Shown here: positions 5,271 to 12,143 of the stretch, piece after piece
Numbering within the stretch: position 1 is the stretch's first letter
How the letters are laid out: each line of letters begins with the position of its first letter
Assembly (NCBI GenBank): GCA_021199695.1
Contig: JAJQHP010000208.1
Coordinates: 1 to 12,143, forward strand
Direction of reading: 5' to 3'
Origin: Clostridiales bacterium
Lineage (GTDB): Bacteria; Bacillota; Clostridia; Oscillospirales; Oscillospiraceae
DNA: 12,143 nucleotides
Made by a program: the position numbers and the translations under genes
Notes under the pieces: model-generated
What the model was told of the DNA's origin: nothing
Seen by the model: only the letters and a program-made list of their open reading frames with translations
The model's database searches: none

Positions 5271-6569
5271 TTGCAACAATATGTGATCAATGGCAACAAG
5301 CCCCTCTATGGTTCCGTTGAGATCAGCGGCGCAAAAAACGCCGCCGTAGCGATCATCCCCGCCGCCCTTCTGGTGGAGGGTGTGTGTCAGATCGACAACA
5401 TCCCTCAGATCAGCGACGTCACCCTGATCCTCCGCATTTTGAAGGAGCTGGGGGCGGATGTCCGTCTGGTCAACAAACACATGGTTCAGATCGACTGCCG
5501 CCATATCACCAGCAGCGTTGTGCCGGACGAGCTGTCCCGCCAGATGCGGGCCTCCTATTACCTGATCGGCGCGCTGCTGGGCCGTTTTGGTCAGGCGGTC
5601 GTTTCCATGCCCGGCGGCTGCGACCTGGGCACCCGGCCCATCGATTTCCACATCCGCAGCTTCCAGGCCCTGGGAGCGAAGGTGGATGTCATCGGCGGCT
5701 ATGTCCACGCCACCGCCCCGGAGCAGGGGCTTCACGGGGCCACCATCTATATGGATCAGGCCTCGGTGGGCGCTACCATGAACACCATGCTGGCCGCCGC
5801 CCGGTCGGAGGGTCTCACCGTCATTGAAAACGCCGCCAAGGAGCCCCATATCGTGGACCTGGCCAACTTCCTCAACTCCATGGGCGCGGATATTATGGGC
5901 GCGGGGACGGATGTGATCCGCATCCGGGGTGTGCGCCGTCTCCACGGCGGGTACTATTCCATTATCCCCGACCAGATCGAGGCGGGAACCTATATGGCCG
6001 CCGTCACCGCCGCCGGGGGAGACGTGGTCATCCAGAACGTCATCCCCAAGCACCTGGACTGCATCACCGCCAAGCTGGTGGAGATGGGCGCTCAGGTGGA
6101 GGAGCTGGGCGACGCCGTCCGCATCTCCCGCACCGGCAGACTGAAGCGGGTCAACATCAAGACCATGCCCTATCCCGGCTTCCCCACAGATATGCAGCCC
6201 CAGGTCTCCGCCTGTCTCTGCATCGCAGAGGGGACCAGCATCATCAACGAGGGCATTTGGGAGAACCGGTATCGCTATGTCACCGAGTTCCGCCGGATGG
6301 GGGCCCACATCCAGGTGGACGGCAAGGTAGCCGTTATCGAAGGGGTCCCCCGGCTCACCGGGGCCCATCTCCAGGCCTGCGATCTCCGGGCGGGGGCTGC
6401 CATGGTAGTAGCCGGTCTGGCTGCCGTGGGCACCACCGAGATCAGCCGTATCCACTATATCGAGCGGGGCTACGAGAACATCGTGGAAAAGCTCCAGGGC
6501 CTGGGGGCGGACATCCGCCTGGTGGACTGTCCCGATGAAAACGCCCGCCGGGGAAACCGGGTGGGATAA
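5271..6569 (+). CDS. murA: UDP-N-acetylglucosamine 1-carboxyvinyltransferase MurA
   Basis: Transfers enolpyruvate from phosphoenolpyruvate to UDP-GlcNAc, the first committed step of peptidoglycan synthesis, in the cytoplasm; the target of fosfomycin. Seen: ISGAKNAA near the N-terminus with the conserved Lys-Asn, the active-site loop PGGC-DLGTRP with the catalytic cysteine at about residue 117, and GFPTDMQPQ carrying the conserved aspartate. The cysteine predicts a fosfomycin-sensitive type of enzyme. At 432 residues, the length is normal. I prefer TTG 5271, because AAGGTG lies 5 nt upstream and the protein then begins M-QQYVINGNKPLYG like its relatives. A GTG at 5262 in the same frame (435 residues) is the alternative. 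It heads a group with walJ and rlmH, 133 bp upstream of walJ. Confidence 0.95.
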   Translation: MQQYVINGNKPLYGSVEISGAKNAAVAIIPAALLVEGVCQIDNIPQISDVTLILRILKELGADVRLVNKHMVQIDCRHITSSVVPDELSRQMRASYYLIGALLGRFGQAVVSMPGGCDLGTRPIDFHIRSFQALGAKVDVIGGYVHATAPEQGLHGATIYMDQASVGATMNTMLAAARSEGLTVIENAAKEPHIVDLANFLNSMGADIMGAGTDVIRIRGVRRLHGGYYSIIPDQIEAGTYMAAVTAAGGDVVIQNVIPKHLDCITAKLVEMGAQVEELGDAVRISRTGRLKRVNIKTMPYPGFPTDMQPQVSACLCIAEGTSIINEGIWENRYRYVTEFRRMGAHIQVDGKVAVIEGVPRLTGAHLQACDLRAGAAMVVAGLAAVGTTEISRIHYIERGYENIVEKLQGLGADIRLVDCPDENARRGNRVG

Positions 6570-6702
6570 ACGAATCCCTGACCCATACAATTTTGTCAGC
6601 CAAACGACACCGCAGTGGCAGCTGAGACTCCGGCCGCCCCTGCGGCGTTGTTGCGACATCGTATAGAATCCACCGCACAGAGAAAGAAAGGGGCAGCCCA
6701 GC

Positions 6703-7482
6703 TTGCAGCTTTACACATTGGCCAGCGGTTCCTCTGGGAACAGCACCCTCTGTATCCAGGGGAGCACCTGCCTTCTGGTGGACGCCGGCATCTCCTGCCG
6801 GAAGATCACCACCCGTCTGGCCCAGATCGGGCGGTCGCCGGAGATGCTGAACGGTATTCTGGTGACTCACACCCACTCCGACCACATCTCCGGGCTGAAC
6901 GTCCTGCTGAAAAACCGCCCCATCCCTGTCTATGCCACCCGGGCGGCGGGGCAGGAGCTGCTCCGCCGCGTCCCCAGTCTCCCGCCGGAGCGGCTGTACA
7001 TACTGGAGCCGGGAGAGGAAGCCGATGTGGGCGAGCTGACCGTCCGGCCCTTCGCCACCCCCCACGACTCCCCCGGGAGCGTGGGCTACCGTCTCTCCGG
7101 GGGCGGACGCCGGGCGGCGGTGGTCACCGACCTGGGCTGGCTGGCCCCGGAGGTGCTGGAGGCGCTGGACGGGGTGGACCTGGCCCTGGTGGAGGCCAAC
7201 CATGACGTGGACTGGCTCCGCTCCGGCCCGTATCCCCCCGCCCTCCAGGCCCGTGTTCTGGGGGACTACGGCCACCTCTCCAACGAGATGGGGGGCGCCC
7301 TGGCCGTCCGGCTGGCCCGCTCCGGGACGGGCACGCTGATCCTGGCCCATCTGAGCAAGGAGAACAACACCCCAGAGAAGGCCCGCTCGGTGGTGTCCGC
7401 CATGTTGGAGCAGGCGGGCTGCTCCCACACCCGGCTGTACGTCGCACACCGGGACGAGCTGGACGGGCCCTTTGAGGCGTAA
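6703..7482 (+). CDS. walJ: Metallo-beta-lactamase-fold hydrolase WalJ/YycJ
   Basis: A 259-residue protein of normal family length. The metal-binding signature is T55-H-T-H-S-D-H61, with further likely ligands H121, D143 (VTDLGW) and H216 (ILAHLSKENN); LASGSSGNST at 6-15 is also typical. In low-GC Gram-positives the gene sits in the walRKHIJ cell-wall regulon, and the protein has been proposed to be a nuclease or to coordinate DNA replication and cell division; its substrate is not settled. The start is TTG 6703, with AAAGGGG about 9 nt upstream and the family N-terminus M-QLYTLASGSSGN. Here it lies between murA and rlmH, with no walRK two-component genes in view. Only a small GCCGC/GCGGC stem (6633-6646) and no convincing promoter lie in the 133-bp gap after murA, so read-through is likely. 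Confidence 0.92.
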   Translation: MQLYTLASGSSGNSTLCIQGSTCLLVDAGISCRKITTRLAQIGRSPEMLNGILVTHTHSDHISGLNVLLKNRPIPVYATRAAGQELLRRVPSLPPERLYILEPGEEADVGELTVRPFATPHDSPGSVGYRLSGGGRRAAVVTDLGWLAPEVLEALDGVDLALVEANHDVDWLRSGPYPPALQARVLGDYGHLSNEMGGALAVRLARSGTGTLILAHLSKENNTPEKARSVVSAMLEQAGCSHTRLYVAHRDELDGPFEA

Positions 7483-7494
7483 AGGAGGCCGGTC

Positions 7495-7977
7495 ATGATC
7501 TCTGTCACCCTGATCTGCGTGGGCAAGCTGAAGGAGCCCTTTTATCTGGCGGCGGTGGAGGAGTACCGCAAGCGGCTGAGTGGGCTGTGCCGTCTCAGCC
7601 TGACGGAGCTGCCGGAGAGCCGTCTCCCTGACCGGCCCACCCAGGGGCAGATCGACCAGGCGCTGGCCCAGGAGGCAAAGCTGATCCTGGAGCGTGTCCC
7701 CAGAGGTGCGGCCCTCGTCCCCCTGTGCGTGGAGGGAAAACAGCTCTCCAGCCCGGAGCTGGCCCGCTCTCTGGAGCGGTGGGCGGTCCAGGGAGGCAGC
7801 AGCGTGGTCTTTGTCATCGGCGGCTCCTTCGGTCTGCATCCCTCCGTCAAGGAGCGGGGCCTGTTCCGGCTCTCCATGTCGGAGATGACCTTTCCCCATC
7901 ACCTGGCCCGGGTGATGCTGCTGGAGCAGATCTACCGGGCGTTCCAGATCAATGCCGGGACCCGGTATCATAAGTGA
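7495..7977 (+). CDS. rlmH: 23S rRNA (pseudouridine1915-N3)-methyltransferase RlmH
   Basis: A 160-residue SPOUT-class methyltransferase that methylates pseudouridine 1915 in helix 69 of 23S rRNA, on assembled 70S ribosomes, with S-adenosylmethionine. Seen: the N-terminal MISVTLICVGKLKEPF, the SAM-binding knot segment FVIGGSFGL (106-114), and the signature C-terminus EQIYRAFQINAGTRYHK, whose last residues enter the active site. The ATG at 7495 follows AAAGGAGG with a 6-nt gap and lies 12 bp after the walJ stop, so the two are co-transcribed. The rlmH-walJ pairing is widespread in Bacillota. Confidence 0.97.
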   Translation: MISVTLICVGKLKEPFYLAAVEEYRKRLSGLCRLSLTELPESRLPDRPTQGQIDQALAQEAKLILERVPRGAALVPLCVEGKQLSSPELARSLERWAVQGGSSVVFVIGGSFGLHPSVKERGLFRLSMSEMTFPHHLARVMLLEQIYRAFQINAGTRYHK

Positions 7978-7985
7978 CCAAGCCA

Positions 7986-8010
7986 GGCGGGGAGAGAGAC
8001 ACTCCCCGCC
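7986..8010. repeat. Perfect 9-bp stem-loop between rlmH and the MATE gene
   Basis: GGCGGGGAG (7986-7994) and CTCCCCGCC (8002-8010) enclose a 7-nt loop. No T-run follows on the plus strand, so it is at best a weak terminator. It could set the relative level of the MATE message or protect the 3' end of the murA-walJ-rlmH transcript. Confidence 0.5.
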
Positions 8011-8038
8011 CAAATCATAAGAACAGAAGGTATTTCAG

Positions 8039-9400
8039 ATGAAACAGAACAAAATGGCCGTCATGCCCATGGGAAAGCTGCTCTTTACCATGGCAGTCCC
8101 CCTGATGCTCTCCCTGCTGGTGCAGTCGCTGTACAACATCGTGGACAGCATCTTTGTGGCCCGGCTCAGCGAGGACGCCCTCACCGCCACCTCCCTGGTC
8201 TACGCGGTGCAGTTTTTGATGATCGCCGTGGCGGTGGGCACCAGCGTGGGCCTGAACGCCCTGCTCTCCCAGCGGGTGGGAGCGGGCAAGGCGGAGGAGG
8301 CCTGCCACGCCGCCACCACCGGCCTGGTGCTGACTCTGGCCACGGCGGCAATCTTCTCTCTGGTGGGCCTGTTCTTCTCCCAGCCCATCGCCGCCCTCAT
8401 GACCGACGACGAAACGCTGCAGGAGCTGTGCATCCAGTACATGGAGATCTGCGTGGTGCTCTGCTACGGCACCTTTCTCCAGACCTACGGGCAGCGGCTG
8501 CTCCAGTCGGTGGGGGATACGGTGCTGAGTATGTGCTCCCTCATCATCGGTGCGGTGGTCAACATCATCCTGGACCCCATCATGATCTTCGGTCTGCTGG
8601 GCTGCCCGGCCATGGGCATCCGGGGTGCCGCCATCGCCACCGTCATCGGACAGTGCCTGGGGGCTGTGGCCGCGCTGGGCTTTAACCGGTGGAAAAATCC
8701 CACCGTCCACGTCAAATTCCGGGGCTTCCGCTGGAGCTGGCAGGACGTGGCCGCCATCTACCGGGTGGGTATGCCCACCATCGTCATGCAGGCCATTGGC
8801 AGCATCATGACCTTTGCGGTGAACGCCGTGCTCATCGGCGTCTCCTCCACGGCGGTGGCCTTCTTTGGGGTGTACTACAAGCTGCAAAACTTCCTGATGA
8901 TGCCCATGAACGGCCTGGGACAGGCTGCCATCCCCGTGGTGGGCTACAACTACGGAGCGGGCAACGGCGAGCGTATCCGCCAGGCCTGGAAAATCGTCAT
9001 TCCCACCGGAGTCATTTTTGCCCTGATCGGCACCGCCATTTTCCTGATCTTCCCGGAGCAGCTGCTCCTGCTCTTTTCCGCCAGCGATGAGATGTTGGCC
9101 ATGGGCGTTCCCGCCCTGCGCATCATCTCCCTCACCTTCGTCTGCGCCACCCTGACCATCATCTGCGGCTACTTCGCCTCCGGGCTGGGCAACGGGGTCA
9201 TCAATATGCTGGGCGGCGCGCTGCGGCAGCTGGTGCTTCTGGTGCCTCTGGTCTGGCTGCTGACCAGCTTCCTAGGCATCGACTACACCTGGTACGCCAT
9301 GTGGGTCTCGGAGTTGGCCGCCGTACTCTACAGCGTCACCGCCACCCGCCGGGAGCTGCGGAACAAGGTGGACCCGCTGATGCAGCGGGCCGCCGATTGA
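8039..9400 (+). CDS. MATE-family multidrug/cation efflux transporter
   Basis: A 453-residue inner-membrane protein with about 12 hydrophobic segments in two halves (roughly 13-210 and 240-435), the normal MATE size. Typical pieces are LVQSLYNIVDSIFVARL near 27-43, NIILDPIMIFGLLGCPAMGIRGAAIAT near 175-201 and GYNYGAGN near 302-309. MATE proteins export drugs, dyes or metabolites in exchange for H+ or Na+; the substrate cannot be read from the sequence. The ATG at 8039 has AGAAGG 8 nt upstream. It lies 61 bp after rlmH on the same strand with no clear promoter of its own, so it may be the last gene of the murA transcript. Its stop codon lies inside the -35 box of the next gene's promoter. Confidence 0.93.
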   Translation: MKQNKMAVMPMGKLLFTMAVPLMLSLLVQSLYNIVDSIFVARLSEDALTATSLVYAVQFLMIAVAVGTSVGLNALLSQRVGAGKAEEACHAATTGLVLTLATAAIFSLVGLFFSQPIAALMTDDETLQELCIQYMEICVVLCYGTFLQTYGQRLLQSVGDTVLSMCSLIIGAVVNIILDPIMIFGLLGCPAMGIRGAAIATVIGQCLGAVAALGFNRWKNPTVHVKFRGFRWSWQDVAAIYRVGMPTIVMQAIGSIMTFAVNAVLIGVSSTAVAFFGVYYKLQNFLMMPMNGLGQAAIPVVGYNYGAGNGERIRQAWKIVIPTGVIFALIGTAIFLIFPEQLLLLFSASDEMLAMGVPALRIISLTFVCATLTIICGYFASGLGNGVINMLGGALRQLVLLVPLVWLLTSFLGIDYTWYAMWVSELAAVLYSVTATRRELRNKVDPLMQRAAD

Positions 9401-9425
9401 CACTCGGCAACCCTTCTGTTATGAT
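9397..9425 (+). promoter_or_regulatory. Strong sigma-A promoter of cls
   Basis: TTGACA (9397-9402), a 17-bp spacer and TATGAT (9420-9425). The -35 box contains the MATE stop codon TGA (9398-9400). The expected start near 9432 gives a 49-nt leader to the ATG at 9481 and rules out the upstream in-frame ATGs. Confidence 0.75.
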
Positions 9426-9480
9426 AAGATTAGAAATGTTATCTTTGGAAGCTTTTCCGCACACAGAGAGGGAGCCTGAC

Positions 9481-11046
9481 ATGAGAGAAAACGCAACGGT
9501 AGAAAACCGCACCTATCAGCGCAACGGCATCAAGCGGATGTGCGCCGTGGTGCTGGCCTTTACCCTGGAGGTGGTGCTGCTCATCCTGGCGGTGAAGCGG
9601 CTCAACGATTACGTCGAGTGGATCTCCCTGGCGACCCGGGCAATCGCAGCGCTGCTGGTGCTGCTCATCTACAACCAGAGCGGCACCTCCGCCATGAAAA
9701 TGCCCTGGATCATTCTCATTTTGGCCTTCCCGGTGGTGGGAGTGACCCTGTTTCTCCTCATCGGCAGCAGCGGGGCCACCCGTTTTATGTGCAAACGGTA
9801 TGAGGAGATCGACCGGGAGCTGCTCCCCCTGCTGCCCCAGGAGCCGTCTGTCCGGGAGGCCCTGGATGCCCAGGACGTGCGGTGCGGGAATCTGGCCCAC
9901 TACCTGAAGCAGTACGCAGGCTACCCGGTGTACCGGGATACAAAGGTGCAGTATTTCTCCGAGGCCTCCGACGGTTTTGAGGCCCAGCTGGCGGACCTGG
10001 CGAAAGCGGAGCGGTTCATCTTTCTGGAGTACCACGCCATCGAGGACGCCCGGGCCTTTCACCGTCTGGAGCAGGTCCTGGTGGACCGGGTCGGTGCCGG
10101 GGTGGAGGTGCGGCTGCTCTATGACGACATGGGGAGCATCGGCTTTATCGACACCGATTTCGTCCGCCGGATGGAGGGCCAGGGCATCCGCTGCCGGGTG
10201 TTCAACCGGTTTGCTCCGGTGTCCAACTTCTTTCTGAACAACCGGGACCACCGGAAGCTCACCGTCATCGACGGCAAAGTCGGCTACACCGGGGGGTACA
10301 ACCTGGCCGACGAGTATTTCAACCTGACCCACCCCTACGGCTACTGGAAGGACACGGGCATCCGGCTGGAGGGGGCGGCGGTGCGCTCCATGACCGTCTC
10401 CTTCCTGGAGATGTGGAACGTCCTCCGGCGGCGGGACAGCGTCCCCGACGCCGATTTCCTCCCCTATCTGCCGGAGCTGTCCCCGGACCCCACGGCGGAG
10501 GGCTTCGTCCTCCCCTATGCCGACAGCCCCATGGACGACGAGAACGTGGGGGAGAATGTCTATATCAGCATGGTGGAGGGGGCAAAAAAATATGTCTGGT
10601 TCGTGACCCCCTATCTCATCATCACGGATGAGATGACCCACGCCCTGGGCCTGGCCGCCAAGCGGGGGGTGGACGTGCGCATCATCACCCCGGGCATTCC
10701 GGACAAAAAGCTGATCTACAGCGTCACCCGCTCCTATTACAACTCTCTCACCCGGAACGGCGTGCGCATCTACGAGTACACTCCCGGCTTCTGCCACTGC
10801 AAGATGTGCGTCACCGACGATGTGCTGGCCGCCTGCGGCACCATCAATCTGGATTACCGGAGCCTGTACCACCATTTTGAAAACGGCTGTCTCTACTCCC
10901 ACTGTCCGGCGGTGGGGGAGACAAAGACGGACTTTGAGTCCATGATGGCCCAGAGCCGGGAGGTCACGGAGCGGTACACCAACGGCCGCAGCGCCGCCCT
11001 GCGGTTCGGGCAGATGTGCCTGCGGCTGTTTGCGCCGCTGCTGTAA
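9481..11046 (+). CDS. cls: Cardiolipin synthase, phospholipase D family
   Basis: Makes cardiolipin from phosphatidylglycerol at the cytoplasmic membrane. The 521 residues start with hydrophobic segments (about 20-38, 47-64 and 75-95), followed by two phospholipase D halves. Each has a complete HKD motif: H257-R-K259-LTVI-D264 (followed by GKVGYTGGYN) and H439-C-K441-MCVT-D446 (followed by AACGTINLDYRS). The frame is open further upstream, but the ATG at 9481 is preferred: a GAGGGAG site lies 6 nt upstream and the promoter's -10 box is at 9420-9425. Length and architecture are standard for Bacillota Cls. It is probably transcribed alone and ends at the terminator at 11063-11108. Confidence 0.95.
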   Translation: MRENATVENRTYQRNGIKRMCAVVLAFTLEVVLLILAVKRLNDYVEWISLATRAIAALLVLLIYNQSGTSAMKMPWIILILAFPVVGVTLFLLIGSSGATRFMCKRYEEIDRELLPLLPQEPSVREALDAQDVRCGNLAHYLKQYAGYPVYRDTKVQYFSEASDGFEAQLADLAKAERFIFLEYHAIEDARAFHRLEQVLVDRVGAGVEVRLLYDDMGSIGFIDTDFVRRMEGQGIRCRVFNRFAPVSNFFLNNRDHRKLTVIDGKVGYTGGYNLADEYFNLTHPYGYWKDTGIRLEGAAVRSMTVSFLEMWNVLRRRDSVPDADFLPYLPELSPDPTAEGFVLPYADSPMDDENVGENVYISMVEGAKKYVWFVTPYLIITDEMTHALGLAAKRGVDVRIITPGIPDKKLIYSVTRSYYNSLTRNGVRIYEYTPGFCHCKMCVTDDVLAACGTINLDYRSLYHHFENGCLYSHCPAVGETKTDFESMMAQSREVTERYTNGRSAALRFGQMCLRLFAPLL

Positions 11047-11062
11047 CCGGTTATCGAAAAAC

Positions 11063-11108
11063 AACAGAAGCGTCCGACGTAGCTTTCCGTCGGACGCTTC
11101 TGTTATTT
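11063..11108. terminator. Bidirectional intrinsic terminator between cls and the convergent membrane protein gene
   Basis: AACAGAAGCGTCCGACG (11063-11079) and its exact complement (11088-11104) form a 17-bp stem with an 8-nt loop. On the plus strand TTATTTTG follows. On the minus strand the stem is followed by GTTTTTCG. It starts 17 bp after the cls stop and ends 16 bp past the stop of the gene on the other strand. Confidence 0.88.
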
Positions 11109-11123
11109 TGGGAAAGAGTGGGG

Positions 11124-11717
11124 TTACGCCCGCTCCATGGCCTTGATCGGGGCGGGAGACGGCTCCATGGCCTGTTGCGGCTTTTCTGCAAACAGGTGCT
11201 TGAACACCGTCCGCACCAGGGGCTGGATGAAGAACAGCTGGCTGAAATAGGCAAAGGGCAGGTTGTAGCACACCAGCTTGAGCCAGTTGGCCAGCAGGGT
11301 GAGGACGTTAAAACCGCTGTAATACGGATAGTAGAAGCAGGCGGCCAGGAAGCTCATGGTGGGGCACATCAGGCCCACGGTGGCGCAGATGACAGCGGTC
11401 TCCACCAGCATGGGGTGGTCCTTCTTCGGGTCAAAGATCTTGCAGGCCAGCCGGAAGGAGCAGGGGCTCCCCATGACGCACTCCAGGCCGTAGGCGAAGC
11501 AGAACTCGATGAGGATGACGGCCCAGATGGGGAGCATCCTGCCGAACATATAGACGCCGCCCTGGGCGTTGATCGCCTGGAGGACGTGGCTGGCTCCGTT
11601 GACCTCCATCAACGTGTCGCCGTTTACCACATACAGGCTGTAAAACACATAGGCATGAACGGTCACCAACACGGTCAGGAAGGCAAATACCATCCGCTGA
11701 AATTGGTTCTTGGGCAT
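11124..11717 (-). CDS. Four-helix integral membrane protein, DUF2798-like
   Basis: A 197-residue protein with four likely membrane helices (about 8-32, 60-82, 104-130 and 137-165) and a short proline-containing tail. The N-terminus MPKNQFQRMVFAFLTVLVTVHAYVFY resembles DUF2798-type proteins common in clostridia, from memory of that family; no function is known to me. It has several cysteines in or near the helices (C73, C80, C86, C92, C111, C118, C127, C150). The frame is open 55 codons upstream, but the ATG at 11717 is chosen because AAAGGAGA lies 9 nt before it and the upstream part overlaps the promoter. It is convergent with cls and divergent from the zinc-ribbon gene. Confidence 0.8.
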   Translation of the reverse strand: MPKNQFQRMVFAFLTVLVTVHAYVFYSLYVVNGDTLMEVNGASHVLQAINAQGGVYMFGRMLPIWAVILIEFCFAYGLECVMGSPCSFRLACKIFDPKKDHPMLVETAVICATVGLMCPTMSFLAACFYYPYYSGFNVLTLLANWLKLVCYNLPFAYFSQLFFIQPLVRTVFKHLFAEKPQQAMEPSPAPIKAMERA

Positions 11718-11757
11718 AAGTGAACTCTCCTTTACGTTATTGTCTGTTGACCTGGAG

Positions 11758-11786
11758 ATTATATTGGAAAAGTGAAATAACGTCAA
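11758..11786 (-). promoter_or_regulatory. Sigma-A promoter of the DUF2798-like gene
   Basis: On the minus strand, TTGACG (11786-11781), a 17-bp spacer and a perfect TATAAT (11763-11758). The expected start near 11751 gives a leader of about 34 nt. Confidence 0.8.
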
Positions 11787-11801
11787 CGGGTCCTTTATAC
11801 G

Positions 11802-11822
11802 AAAATCCGGCGGGAGGATTTT
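11802..11822. repeat. 7-bp inverted repeat in the divergent intergenic region
   Basis: AAAATCC (11802-11808) and GGATTTT (11816-11822) surround a 7-nt GC-rich loop, 16 bp upstream of the -35 box of the DUF2798-like gene. It is a possible operator; alternatively, it is a small terminator-like hairpin with TTTTTG on the plus strand. Confidence 0.35.
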
Positions 11823-11896
11823 TGTACATTCTGACATCGTTTTCAGACTTGACAAGGTGGGGAAAACTACCCAAATTCTCAAAACTGGGGTACAAA

Positions 11897-11910
11897 AACA
11901 GGGGCCTGTT
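11897..11910. promoter_or_regulatory. Short palindrome upstream of the zinc-ribbon gene promoter
   Basis: AACAGG-GG-CCTGTT is a 14-bp near-perfect dyad located 13 bp before the presumed -35 region. It has the size of a dimeric repressor or activator site; no regulator is identified. Confidence 0.3.
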
Positions 11911-11923
11911 CATCAATCGTTCA

Positions 11924-11952
11924 TGTATTTTGTCCCGGCAGGGTGCTATACT
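11924..11952 (+). promoter_or_regulatory. Extended -10 promoter of the zinc-ribbon gene
   Basis: TATACT (11947-11952) is preceded by TG one base earlier (TGCTATACT). The -35 position at 17-bp spacing is poor (TGTATT, 11924-11929), as is usual for extended -10 promoters. The expected start near 11959 gives a leader of about 28 nt. Confidence 0.55.
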
Positions 11953-11986
11953 TTTCTTACACGAAGCAGCAAAGGAGTGTTCCACT

Positions 11987-12143
11987 ATGGCAAAATATTG
12001 TGAAAACTGCGGAGCGGAGCTGTCCGAGACCGCTAAATTCTGTTCCAACTGCGGCGTCAGCGTCAATGGGACGGCTACCGCCGATGACGGCAATACAGTA
12101 ACGGTGGACGACAACAGCTCGTTCACTACGTCCGATGCAGTGA
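11987..12143 (+). CDS. Zinc-ribbon domain protein, 3' end missing
   Basis: Only the first 52 codons are in the window, and the frame is still open at the right edge. AAAGGAG lies about 10 nt before the ATG at 11987. Residues 5-22 form a double-CxxC zinc ribbon, C5-EN-C8 and C19-SN-C22 (KYCENCGAEL...KFCSNCGVSV). A Thr/Asp/Ser-rich linker from about residue 28 follows. In clostridia such N-terminal ribbons often precede a membrane segment or an extracellular domain, but what follows here cannot be seen. Function unknown. Confidence 0.8.
   Translation, partial: MAKYCENCGAELSETAKFCSNCGVSVNGTATADDGNTVTVDDNSSFTTSDAV

Noticed and set aside
5265..6659. 464-codon minus-strand frame opposite murA
   Set aside because: It has Gly/His/Asp-rich antisense composition, no start signals and lies fully opposite an unmistakable MurA.
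6442..8013. 523-codon minus-strand frame opposite walJ and rlmH
   Set aside because: It is an antisense shadow of two recognised genes, with no motif or ribosome site.
9301..9480. N-terminal extension of cls into the MATE gene
   Set aside because: It would overlap MATE coding sequence by 100 bp and lie upstream of the cls promoter; the ribosome site belongs to ATG 9481.
9439..11271. 610-codon minus-strand frame opposite cls
   Set aside because: It runs through the bidirectional terminator and lies opposite a synthase with both HKD motifs intact.
11016..11723. Plus-strand 235-codon frame opposite the DUF2798-like gene
   Set aside because: It passes through the terminator hairpin, has no start signals, and opposes a frame with clear membrane helices and a strong promoter.
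1..12143. Search for a defence, CRISPR, phage, transposon or toxin-antitoxin system
   Set aside because: No repeat-spacer pattern, transposase, integrase, nuclease-helicase set or small toxin pair was seen; apart from the unknown proteins listed, the genes are ordinary housekeeping and transport genes.

Overview
The window looks like a chromosomal, mostly housekeeping segment from a GC-rich member of the Bacillota. A gut-type clostridium of the Oscillospiraceae/Ruminococcaceae (Flavonifractor/Oscillibacter-like) fits best. This rests on the high GC of the coding regions, Gram-positive ribosome binding sites (AGGAGG variants), TTGACA/TATAAT-type promoters, an Nfn ferredoxin:NADP enzyme, the murA-walJ-rlmH order and a DUF2798-type membrane protein. 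The genus is an inference from protein flavour, not from a marker gene.

Left part, minus strand (1-3906). From right to left, a strong promoter drives a membrane-anchored protein of unknown function with a C-terminal fibronectin-III-like domain, followed 10 bp later by a small nucleoside/guanine deaminase. A long leader with its own promoter, a perfect 12-bp inverted repeat at the predicted transcription start and an 81-bp palindromic element then precedes nfnA. The gene nfnB follows and runs off the left edge. NfnAB couples NADH and reduced ferredoxin to NADP+ reduction.

Centre, plus strand (3966-7977). yebC has its own promoter and a good intrinsic terminator. A 487-bp AT-rich gap with two well-formed promoters and a structured leader then precedes murA (first step of peptidoglycan synthesis), walJ/yycJ (metallo-beta-lactamase-fold protein) and rlmH (ribosome methyltransferase). 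murA and walJ appear to use TTG starts; nfnA uses GTG.

Right part (8039-12143). A MATE efflux transporter is followed by a cardiolipin synthase whose promoter overlaps the MATE stop codon. A perfect 17-bp-stem bidirectional terminator separates the synthase from a convergent four-helix membrane protein (DUF2798-like). That gene is divergent from a zinc-ribbon protein cut off by the right edge.

I found no rRNA, tRNA, CRISPR array, insertion sequence, phage gene or toxin/defence system. The least ordinary material is non-coding: the nfnA leader with its palindromic element, and the murA upstream region. The best-supported unknown protein is the FnIII-tailed membrane protein.
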